Source: Bretschneidera sinensis
Lineage: Eukaryota > Streptophyta > Magnoliopsida > Brassicales > Akaniaceae
DNA: 64,000 bases
Direction: 5' to 3'
Assembly (NCBI GenBank): GCA_023935145.1
Contig: CM043699.1
Location: 69,989,638 to 70,053,637 of the forward strand
In this document: positions 46,501 to 58,500 of the stretch, piece by piece
How the letters are laid out: the number at the start of each line of letters is the position of its first letter
Numbering within the stretch: the first letter of the stretch is position 1
Made by a program: the position numbers and the translations under genes
The notes under the pieces: generated by a model
The model's database searches: none
The model's input: only the letters and a program-made list of their open reading frames with translations
Told to the model about the DNA's origin: nothing

Positions 46501-49500
46501 GGTAAGGATATTTGAGTTTGCTTTGGGGAGGAAGAACTCTCTATGGTTAAATGATCAAGAGTTTTTTTGGCTTCTGAAAGTTTGGAAGGAGCTCTTGTTT
46601 GAGAAAGGAGAAAGAATTTGGTGTCGCAGAAGGCGAGATAGGGACAAGTCTTTGATATTAGTGCTTCATCAGAATAAATCTGGCTGTTTCATTTATGTGA
46701 CCAAAATCTTCTATGGGAAATCTAAATTTCTTCTATTCCCGAAAGGTGTGGCAGTTGGGGGCGGTGGAAAACGTTTGAGGCCGTTTCTGAGATATGCGAA
46801 ATTTTTAGAGCTAGTTCTGGGCATGTCAATGGGTCGATTATGAGAGGGGCACCAGAGCAAGTCAGGCTTCCTTAAGTTGGGCCGAATGGAGGAACGAAAA
46901 GTTTTTCGAAGAAAGATTATGTAGCATCAGTATCTAAAAGTGGTGGCGGCTCTATGTCTTTGACTCGATGTTGTCCTTGCTGTAGCGTTGACCTTTTCGG
47001 CCAATTGATTTTGTCGAATTCTCAAGAGAGCTTGCAGTCGTGGGCTATGGTTGTTAGGCCTTATCCTAAGGAAGATGATAATAGACAACTCACGCACATG
47101 GAGGGGCGCTTTGATCAAAAGAAGGATAGAGGTAAGTCACAGCTGTCCCCTGAGGCCATTCTAGAACCCGTTTCAAATTTCAAATCTGTTTCATTTGCGC
47201 CTTGGGCTTTTGAATTAGATTTGGGCCGAGAAAAAGAAGTGGGCCGTGCTTTTAAACTTTATTCTTCTTCCGAGATGGTCATGGGCTCTGAGATTGGGCC
47301 TATCAAAGACTTAAATTTCAATTGCTCTTGATCGAGCGAGTTGTCTAAGAACGGGCCGAGCGAGTTCAGCCGGGCTTCGAGTAGTCATGGGCTGGGTTTG
47401 ACATTGGGTTTGAAAAACCCTAGAAAGCCTTGGAGGTTGAAGATTTGTAACGGTGGGTCGCCACCCGTTATAGTTCTCACCCTTTGTGGAGTCGTAAGGG
47501 CGGTCGTCGGCGCTTGGGTCTTCCGTGGTTTTGCTCGGTGAGGCTAGGCCGGTCGGCTCCGAGCCTCCTTGTTTTGCCTCAGTGTCGATTTTGCTACTAG
47601 AAATGGTGTCACGACCAGAGTGAATGGTCTTCAGTAATTCCTTGTCGGTTTTTGAGTCGGATTCCGTCGCAGAAGTGGACAAGCTTCTTTTGGGTCTGAT
47701 TCAGGTGGTAAGATGCAGATTTTGGTAGTGGAGACATATTCTTTATATTTTGAGGACTCTGGTCCATCTCTCTCCGGTTTTGAACCTTGTCTTGCTGTTG
47801 GAAATCTCTATGTTTCTTTCAAAGCTGACCTGTTAGTTGGGGATTCATTGCCTGTGGAGTCTGGGAGCTTTGTTGAAAAAAGGAACAAGGATATGTGTTG
47901 CTATGGTTGAGGTTGGTACTCTGATAGATTAGTGGGTGGGCTTGGAAGGGAATGATGACTATTCTGTGAGTTGTAAGGCTTCAGCTTGGGTTCTTAATTG
48001 GGTGAAAAAGCTGCATAAGATGGTTAGGGTGTCTTTAGTTGGGCTGGAAGATCAAGCTATTAGGTTGTTTGAAAAAATTGAGAGACTTCGTGTTGAAGAA
48101 TGCAAATCCCAGTGTCAAAGCCAATCAGTAGGAAAGAAACAGTCTAGGGGTAGTAGAGAGCTTAAAAGATTGGAGTTTGATGTTAAATATGATAAGATTG
48201 TTGGGGGCATAGGTAGAGGAGGAGAGGTGTTGGCAGTGGATTCTAGGGGTATATTAGGGTTTAAATGAAGTGGTCGATTATCTAGTGGAATGTGAGAGGG
48301 GTTATTGATGTAGAGTAGAGTGATTCTATTAAGCACTATCTCAGAGAGTGGAAGGGTGCAGTAGTTTGTCTTCAGGAGACTAAAGTGGAGGAAGTTAATG
48401 ATTTGTTTATTCGTAGCCTTTGGGGCTTAAGATCTTATGGTTGGAAAACTCTTCAGTCTGTAGATGCTTCGGGAGGAGTTATTATTATGTGGGATAAACG
48501 GGTTTAAGATCTGGTTAATAGCCAAGTTGGTTTATTTTCAATTTCTTGTGTTTTCAAGGGTCTCTTTAATAATGGGGAGTGGATAATGACTAGTGTGTAT
48601 GGCCCTGGGATAGTGGTAATAGAAATGTTTTTTTGGGATGAGTTGGTTGCAGCTAGACATCGGTGGTAGTATCCTTGGGTGGTAGGTGGTGACTTTAATG
48701 TTGTCTTTTATCCTCATGAAAGATCCGGTGGGTATCAGGAGACTAGATCAATGAAGGAGTTTTTAGAGTTTGTGAGGGGTCTTGATCATCTGGATTTTCC
48801 ATTATCGGGTAATTCCTTCATTTGGTCGAATTTTAGGGATTCTCTTTCCTTCTCGAGGATTGATCCGTTTTTGTTTCGACTTGTTGGGAAGCACATTGTC
48901 CTTCTTTGATTCGGAAGCTTCTTCCTCGTCCTTTGTTAGATCATCACCTGATCTTTCTGGAAGTAGGTGATATGATGTGGGGCTCGAATCCTTTCCGGTT
49001 TGAAAATATGTGCTTGAAGGTGGATGCGTTTAGGGATCTTGGTAAAGGCTGGTGGGAGGGCACTATTGTTAATGGTGTTGCAGTTTTGTGGTGGCTAAGA
49101 AGTTGGAAAATCTGAAGGTTAAAGTGAAACGATGGAATAAAGAATCCTTTGGTAACGTTAATTCATCCATAAATGCTTTGTTGGGTGAAATTAATAGGTT
49201 CAATGAGGAAGAGGTTAGAGAGGGTTTTTGGAGGATTGAAATTGACAAGAGATCAGAAGCTAAGAAAGAATTGGTTGAGCTCATTTCTTTTTAAGAAATT
49301 TTTTGGAGAAAAAATCTAGAGAGTTGTGGCTAAGGGAGAGAGATAAAAATACCAAGTATTTTCATCGTATGGCTATTGCTCACAAGAGATTTAACTTTGT
49401 TAATTCTATTGAGGTTGATGGCATGATGTTCGAAGAGAAGGCTAATATTAAAAGCGCAATTAGTGGTTTCTATGAGAATCTCTTTAAAGAGACTTGTGAT

Positions 49501-52500
49501 GAAAGGCCAAACATGGATGGACTGGACATCTCTAGAATAGATAAGGAAGATGTTGTGTGGCTTGAGCGTCCTTTCTCTGAGGAAGAAATTGTTACTGCTC
49601 TTCGAGATTGTGATGATGATAAAGCGCCGGGGGCCCGACGGTTTTACATTGGTGTTCTCAATTTATAATTTGGAGGTTATCAGGTTTTTTGAGGAGTTTC
49701 ATGCTTCAGGGGAGTTTGTGAGTAGCCTTAATGCCACATTCGCCTCTTTAATTCCTAAGAAGATGGGAGCGTTTAACATTAAAGATTTCAGATCTATTAG
49801 TCTTTAGGGTTGTATTTACAAGCTTTTATCGAAATTGGTTACTGCTAGATTGAAGAAAGTGATGTGTAAAGTAGTGAGTCCCAACCATAATGCGTTTAGA
49901 GAGGGGAGACAAATCCTAGATGCCGTCCTGATTACGAACGAAATAGTGGATGCTCATTTTAAGAATGGAGGGGGAGCAGTTATTTGTAAACTTAATATGA
50001 AAAAGGCATATGATCATGTTTGTTGGAACTTTTTTATCTATTTGTTGAAGCAAATGGGATTCGGGGATAAATGGTGCAAATGGATTCTCAAATGCTTGTC
50101 TTCTACTTCCTCCTCCATTTTGGTTAATGGGTGTCTATCAGGCTTTTCTTGAGCTTCTAAAGGTATTAGACAAGGGGATCCCTTGTCTCCGTTCATATTC
50201 ACCTTGGTTATGAAAGCCTTTAGCAAGATGTTATTAAAATGTATTGAGACGGGATTGTTGAGTGATTTCAAAGTGGGAAAGAATGGTGGTAGTGTGAATG
50301 TCTCTCACCTTCTATTTGCCGATGATACAACTGTCTTTTGTAGGGCGGAAGCCTCTCAAATTTTGCACTTACGATGTATTCTTCTTTGCTTTGAAGCGGT
50401 GTTGGGTCTCAAGGTTAATCTTGGTAAAAGTGATTTAATTCCTCTTGATGAAAATTGTAATGGTCGCTTCCTTGCTAGATTATTGGGGTGTAAGGTAGGA
50501 TCTCTTCCTTCTACTTATCTTAGTCTCTTCCCCTTGGAGCGAGATTCAAAACAAAATTATATGGAATCCGATTGTAGAAAAGTTTGAGAAAAGATTAGCC
50601 AGGTGGAAGAATCACTATCTTCCGAAAGGAGGTAGACTTACTCTTATCAAAAGCATTCTATCTAGTCTTCTCATCTACTGTACGTCTCTATTCCCTATTC
50701 CTAGTTCGGTGGCTAAAAGGTTAGAGAGTATTCAAAGGAGATTCCTTTGGGGAAACTCGGAAGAGAATTTTAAGTACCATTTGGTTAAATGGGATGTGGT
50801 TAAGAAACCTTTTGAGAAAGGGGGTCTTGGTATTAAGTCCATCACTTTGCTCAATAAGGCATTTCTTGGTAAATGGCTTTGGAGATTTATTACTGAAAAA
50901 GATCACTTGTGGAGAAAAGTAGTGGAGGCCAAGTTTGAGATGAAAAGTGATGGTTGGATGTCTAAGGTGACTCGGGATGCCTATAGAGTGGGTCTGTGGA
51001 AGTGGATTAGGAATGGGTGTGAAGATGTTCGGATTTTTGTTGAAGTGTCTGTGGGTGATGGAGCAAGGACTTGTCTTTGGTATGATTCTTGGTGTGGGAA
51101 TACTCCTTTGAAGATAAATTTCCGAATATTTTTAGCATTGTGAGAGATAAGGAAGCGTGAATTCACTCTTGTTATTCTTTGACTAATGAGGGTGTTTATC
51201 GGGTTGTGCCATTTATCAGTAATATTCATGATTGGGAAGTTGAGGAGGTTGTGATGTTCGTGGACTCTTTATACAATTCTAGAATCGATGTGCAGAGAGA
51301 GGATGTAATGAGATGGGGCCTAGTCCGGATAAGGTGAATTTTTTTTACAAGATTCTTGTTGATAGAATCCTTGTAGATGATCATTCTATTTTCCATTGAA
51401 AGCAGGTGCATCCGGGCTCCTAAGAAAGTAAGTGTTTTTTTGTTTGGGAGGCCTCTTGGGATAGAATTCTTACTATTGACAATCTTCAAAGGAGATGGAA
51501 GGTTTTTGTTAATAGATGCTTTATTTGTAAGGGCTGTGCTGAATCCGTGTTTCATCTTTTAGTGGAGTGTTCTCTAGCTCGGAGTTTATGGGAGATGGTG
51601 TATAGAGTTGTGGGGGGTTTCTTGGGCGATTGGGGTTTGGTAAGAGACGAAATTTGGGCTTGGAGTGGTTTGAAGTTTCAAAAGGATGTCAAGAAGGCTT
51701 TAGATTTAATTCTACTTTCTTTTTGGTAGATTGTTTGGAGAGAGAAGAATCGGAGGGCTTTTGATGGTATTGAAAGGTCTCTTGCAAATATTAGGGATGG
51801 TTGGTTTAATACTCTTAATTTTTGGTTTAAAGGAAATTTCTTTGTAAATATCGATGATCTTCTAGATTTTGTGGAGCTTCTTTATTGTAATTAGCCTTTG
51901 GCTTTGAGTTGCACCCTCTTGGTGCTTTTTAATAAATTTTTTATCTATAAAAAAAACCATCGATTTTGGTTCAATAGAAGCTTTTCGGTAAATGAGGAAG
52001 AGTTCATAGAGTTTATAGATTTTTTGTCTTGTAAATAATTATTGTACTTGGGTTGGCACCCCCTTGGTGCTAATACATTAAAAAAATTGAGAGTTTTTAC
52101 TTTAAATTTTTATTTTTTGGTCCAAGCTTTCGAAACAGATCATGTACCTGATAGTGATCCTATGTAGCATTTAGCTTTACATTTCAATAGTTTTTGTCCT
52201 ATTCTTTTTTTTGGTCTTACAAGTGCAATAATGGGAACACTGAGACTTGAGTCTTTAGTTGTTTGGGATTCAATGGGTGTTGCAAAGTAATGTTTTAGAT
52301 TCAATGAAAGTTGGCACGATAGGTTTGGAGGCAATTGGCAGGGAAAACAGCACAGCTTATTGATATGTTGCATTTGAGATGAGAGAGAATTGAATATGCT
52401 TTCACAGGGTGGAATCTCCTCTATGTGAGATTAAATTTCCCTTTTGAAAATCTCTTAAGTTACGTTGAAGGGGCTTTCTGTTCTTTCTCAACTTTCTTTT

Positions 52501-55500
52501 TGTATTTTTAATCTCCTTTTCTTTGCATTTTAATCATTCTTTAGACATCTACGGGAAAGGTTCTTCTTTCTCGCCCCATGTATGTTTCAGTCTTTACCAC
52601 ATTTGGTATAGTTTTTAATAAAGTATCTTACACATTAACATAAAAATGGTTGTTGGGGAGGGGGGAGAGGAAGGTGAATGTATTGAAGACATAAGTACTT
52701 GATTACATATGTTAACTTTATTATACTGCAGGCATGATTGGGAAAAATTGAAGGCCATGCTATCCTTTCAGTTGAAGCAGGTATGGGGAGGTATGCCAGC
52801 ATGTAGGTCTCTGGTTACTTCTGAATGACTGTTTATACTCGTAGTTTGAAACAGAAGTGCATCTCATCTTTGTTCCATATTAAAATCCTTAACCTCATCA
52901 TCTTATTAATTTATCTGAGTATGCTGAGGCAATAATGACTGCTGACCAGCAAAATGCTTCTTTAGGAGAAACATACACAGAGCTGGTGAAATGGTTGGAT
53001 GAAGGTACTTCCCAAATCGTATATTGTCATTCCTTGTCCGATATCTGTTGTTAATATTTAGTTAATGGATAAATTTTTTATGAATATGAGGATAAGGGTG
53101 ATGATAAGCCAAGCCTATTGACTATGAGAATGTTGAAGCTTGGTTAAGATGAGTCACAGATGCCTCCAAAGTAGTATATGATAAAACTTTTGTCTAGTTC
53201 TGTGTACTCCCATATCTAGGAAGAACCCTAGATTTACGTGCTCTGTAGATCTGAGCTCGGAGCTGATCAAGTTTGGCATGTTTGTATTAACAGTCTTTAG
53301 AAGTAAAGGTTGGCTTGGGTTAGTGCATAAATCAGCCTGACCAAGCCGTTGATGTACTGAGCTTGAGCATGGCTCAGGTCTACTGCTATCTTTGACGGCC
53401 GAGCATGAAGATCTTTATTTATTAGATGCTATATTTAGATCTACTTCTATGAACTCTAAAGGTTGATTCCTTTAAACCGTAAAGCATTTTTGAAAACATC
53501 CTTTTCTTTGGACCATAATTTGTGAGCTATAGGAAGCAAATGTGATTCAATACAGTGAGTGTATGCCAGCATGTAGGTCTCTAGTTACTTTTGAATGACA
53601 TACTATGTCACATATTTAGGACATGAGGTTGTAGCATTGGTTAAGCGTCATGGCTGTTTGGATGCAGTCTGTGTGATAATAATTGTTTCACTGAGATTCT
53701 AAGTACTTCAGTTTCATGTAGCTTCTGTTCTTTTTTGCTCTACTTGTGTGTCGTTTGGACTTGCAATTTTCCCTTTCGAATGTTTTCCGTTTGGAGGTGG
53801 TGTTATGTAAATGCCCAATATTGATCCTGAGTGTAATATTTTTGTGAAATAAAGGGCATGGAATTTGATTGAGTCTGTTATCAACAAAATGGCATTTCGG
53901 TTATTTTATTGTAAAACATTGTTTTGCTTCATGGTTCTTTCCATTTTCCGCTTTGGGTTGGGTGGGGAACAGGGGACATGAAGTGGTTTAAGAAATAGTC
54001 CTTGTAGCAACATTGATTCCAGGGCAGTATAATGCTTTTTTCCTTTTTTTGGTTAAGTGCATATACTATTTTTTTCAATCCAAACCATCCAAAAGATAGA
54101 GAGGGGAATCAATATATAGGCTCTCTTCAATTCGTTAGAAGCTCGAATACCAACCATTTCCCAAGTAAGGCTTTATTGAATAAAGTGATTTAAGCTGCCC
54201 TACTGGTAGTTTTCTGAACTTGCAGATCTATGAAGCTAGTAATTCCTGCATTCTATAGATTAGAGTGATTTCAGGATCTTTAAATAGCTGCAAAACGTGT
54301 TCTATAATAGTAGAGAATTCACCTTCAATGACAATCTATAGTGTTAAGATATTAGATAGCATGTGGAAGAAGAGAAAAGAGGAATAGAAAAGGGGCAGAT
54401 GACTTATGCAGCCCTAGCCCCTCATATTCTATTATAAATAGATGTAACAGAACTGAAGAATGTAAAAGGACAATTCTGTCCTTCATTAATACACCAGCAA
54501 CATATATGATAATGTAGAGAAGAAAAAAAAGAAAGAAACTACAACACTACATAATGATCCAAATACCACACTACCCTTAACACCCCCCCTCAAACTGGAG
54601 TGTATATGTCATATAAGCCTAGCTTGTCACACAAAAATTCCACTCGACTCGAAGGGAGAGCCTTGGTAACAAATCTGCCAATTGATTATCGGAGGACACA
54701 TATGGAGTGGAGATATCTCCACTTAACAGCTTCTCACGAACATGTTGACAATCCACTTCTATATGTTTTGTTCTCTCATGAAAGTCTGGGTTAGAAGCTA
54801 TGTGTTTTGCTGCCTGGTTGTCACAGAACAACTTCATAGTCTATGAAACTTGGAGTCAAAGCTCTTGCAATAGGTGCTTTAGCCGCATAAGCTCGTGTGT
54901 ATTATGCGACATTGCTCGAAACTTTGCTTCTGCACTAGATTTTTTACAAACCGTATGTTTGTTGCTCTTCCAAGAGACTAAATTACCACCAAAGAAAACA
55001 CAATATCAGTAGTAGATTTCCTATCATCAATAGAATTGCCCAATCGGAACACCAAGGAGAACCTTTCAGGTTCTTGAGAATTCTGATCACTTCATCCCAA
55101 TGAGGTATGGGAAGATTGCTCATAAACTGACTTCAATACTTACCACAAAAGAAATGTCAGGTTTAGTCGCAGTCAAATAATTGAGTTTTCCAACAAGTCT
55201 ACTAGACCTAGCAGATCTGAAAATAATTCACCTTTTCTCACATAGAGTTTCACATGAGGATCCATCGGTGTAGATACAAGTTTACAACCTATCAAACTTG
55301 TCTCATCGAGAAGATCCATGACATACTTTCTTTGAGACAAATTTATACCACCCGGTGATCTAGCAACTTCAATTCCCAAGAAATATCTTAATTTTCCTAG
55401 ATCCTTAGTATGAAAGGTCCCCCGAAGAAAGCTCTTCAGATAAGCAGTTCCCTTCCTTTTATCACCAGTAATAACAAATATCGTCTACATACACAACTAA

Positions 55501-58500
55501 AACAATTCTTCCTCAATTTGAGTTTATGTAAAACACTGTATGATCAGTTTGACATCTTTTCATACAAAAAGATGACACAGCCTCACCAAATTTTTCGAAC
55601 CAAGCACGTGGCGATTGTTTAAGCCCATAAATTGCTTTCTTCAACTTATGTACATACTCACTAGCCCTCCCCTAGCAACAAATATAGGTGGTTGCTCCAT
55701 ATAATCCTTCTCAACCAAATCACCATGTAAGAATGCATTTTTGATGCCCAACTGATAAAGTGACTAATCACAATTAGCAGCCATAGAGATAATCACACGA
55801 ACAAATGACAACTTAGCCACTGGAGAGAAAGTTTTTGCATAGTCAACACCATATGTTTGAGTGTATCACTTAGCTATTAATCTAGCTACTGATAAAGTGA
55901 CCAATCACAATAGCTGCCATAGAGATAATCACGCGAACAGATGACAACTTAGCCACTGGAGAGAAAGTTTCTGCATAGTCAACACCATATGTTGAGTGTA
56001 TCCCTTAGCTACTAATCTAGCTTTCAACTTCTCCACCATGCCATCAGGATGAAACTTAACTGTATAAACCCATCTACAGCCAACAACTTTCTTTCTAGGG
56101 GGAAGAGTCACAAGGTCCCATGTCCTATTCTCATGAAGAGCATGCATTTCTTCTTCCATTGCTGTCTTCCAGCCATGACGGGAAACAACCTCTGTGAAAG
56201 TTTGAGGAACAGAAGAAAGACTCAAAGATGAGTAGGATACTATGATAATAAGGACTCAAAGATGAGTAGGATACAAATTTTTGAATAGGATGATATGTAC
56301 ATGAATGAGTACCTTTGCGAACAGCAATGGGTAAATCTAAATTGTTACCTTCGGGAGGTAAAGAAGAAGTACCGAAAGGAGAAAGAGCATCACTTGGAGG
56401 AACTTTAGGTAATGGATCATCAGATTGTGATGCAAATGGTGGTGTATTGCTAGCATGTGTCTTTCTTCGTTGATACACTTGAAAAATTGGTGGCCTAGTT
56501 GAGTCTTGCATATTAGTTGATAAATCTTCACCACTGGGCTCAGGAAGTGGAACACTAAGACTGTTTATTGGAGATGTATCTTTGGAAAATAAGGACTAGA
56601 TTCAAAGAACTTGATGTTGAGAATAGATTCCTATTATGTGTCTTAGTAGGTTTCCTAAATCTTATCTAGTTTATGTCTATCTTATCTAGTTGATGTCACT
56701 TAATTCTATTAGGTTAGATATTCATGAGTCTATATATAAGACTATTGAATTGTATTCAGATCATCAATCAATAATGCAAAATTGTTTTCAATTCTTCTTG
56801 TTAACATGGTATCAAAACCCATGGTTTGGGACCTGGTAGTCTTAGGTAAACAAAAAAATATATATATAGCTAGGTATAGATTTTACTTTTAGTTTCTATT
56901 ATGTTTTTACGACAAATTTCTCGACCTTCTCCAAGTGTTTTCCCTCTTCTCCAACAACTTATGTTTCGTCTCCTGTAGGTTCTGTATTCTTTCTTTCTGG
57001 TGAGATCGTGACATCCCACTACCGACCATGAGTCCCCTGTTATGTGTGATGATGTTGTGTGAAGAAGAAAAGAAAGTTTTTGGGTTTTGTTTATGTGTTA
57101 ACCCAACTTGGATGCAAGTCAGATTTTCCCCATAACCTAATCCAACCCATTTCGTGGATTGAACCCATGTGAAGCAGATCGTTTGACTTGTTGTCTTTTT
57201 GTCTTGTTGACCCCTAAGTTGAGGGTTTTGTTTGTCCGATGTTCGTGGACCTTGTTCATGGATCGTGTTGATCCATTATCATTAGGTGGTATCGATGTGG
57301 TGACCTAACTATTGTCTTAGCCCTAGTTGACCCAAATTGTTATAAGTTTTGCTGTTATTTGGGTTTGAATTTATTTGTAACATATTAGAGGGTTTCGTTG
57401 TAACAAGTTGGAGTATGCTCCAACTTGAGGGGGAGTGTTGAGAATGCTATTAGGATTCCTCTTATGTGTTCTAGTAGGTTTTCTAAATCTTATATAGTTT
57501 ATGTCTATCTTATCTAGTTGATGTCTCTTAGTCCTATTAGGTTAGATATTCATAAGTCTATTTATAAGACTTTTGAATTGTATTCAGATTATCAATCGAT
57601 AATACAAAATTCTTTTTGTTAACACGTGGCATCCCAATAAAATTTGGGTATATTCATTTGAAACATTAGAGTACAAGCAACATCAAGAAGATGTTGGTTC
57701 TTACGTTCAACCACTCCATTCTGTTTTTGAGTAGATACACAAGATGAATAATGGTAAACTACTTGCACTTCCATGAATTCATTAAACGATGCTGAAAAAT
57801 ATTCTTTTGCATTATCAAACTAAAGACTACGAATTTTACATCCAAATTGAGTTTAAATTTCAGCACAAAATGCTTTAAAAATAGAAAACAACTCTGATCG
57901 ATCTTTCATTAAAAATACCCATTTGTACAAGAGAAATCATTGATAAAAGTAACAAAATACCAATAACCAAACTTAGACTTGACTCTTATAGGACCCCATA
58001 CATCTGAATGGACTAACTTGAAAGGACTGCTAACACAACTCTCACTTCTGGATGGATAAGACCTGTGTTTTCCATCCTGACAAGCTTCACACTCTAGTTT
58101 TGACACTGACTGAAATGATGGTGCCATCTGCGTTAACTTCTGTAATGAAGGATGACCTAGCCTACAATGCCATTGATGAGTAGAATTTAGTGAGTTGAAA
58201 TGCAACTTCACTAGGAGTACCAGTATTAATGAAATGATAGAGACAACCAACTTTACACCCTCCAACAATCTGCTTCATCGTCTTTAGATCGTGAATAACA
58301 CATGATCAAGAAAAGGAAGAAGGAAAGAATTTCACTAAACAAAATAAGTCATCACACAACTGTCCAACAAACAAAAGATTGAAAGGAAACTTTGAAACAT
58401 ATAAGACTGAATCAAGTGAAATATGTGGAGACAAATTAGCCATTCCAACATCGGGAGAGGTTAAACCATCAGCCAGAGTCGCACCGGATGAAGGAGAAGA

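Larger units (their letters stand above)
45925..51954 (+). mobile_element. Younger LINE (L1-like) inserted in the older LINE
   Basis: Flanked by a 13-bp direct repeat 'aaccatcgatttt' (45912-45924 and 51955-51967), with a 3' A-run at 51949-51956 after 'ccctcttggtgctttttaataaa'. Variable-length TSDs plus poly-A are the mark of target-primed reverse transcription. It contains ORF1 remnants, endonuclease, RT and zf-RVT in order, all with stops and shifts. The 5' part 45925-46255 is a zf-RVT fragment from yet another LINE. Confidence 0.82.
44482..52087 (+). mobile_element. Older LINE (L1-like), 5'-truncated, split by a younger LINE
   Basis: Left part 44482-45911: RT-linker piece '[15 protein letters not shown]' and '[10 protein letters not shown]' (compare '[16 protein letters not shown]' and '[10 protein letters not shown]' in the younger LINE), '[20 protein letters not shown]' of the RT (about 45040-45110), and the zf-RVT region '[20 protein letters not shown]' (about 45625-45690). 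Right part 51968-52087: 3' tail 'cacccccttggtgctaatac' and a poly-A at 52079-52087. The RT palm is largely deleted. It lies in intron 2 of PPP4R2 in sense orientation. Confidence 0.75.
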
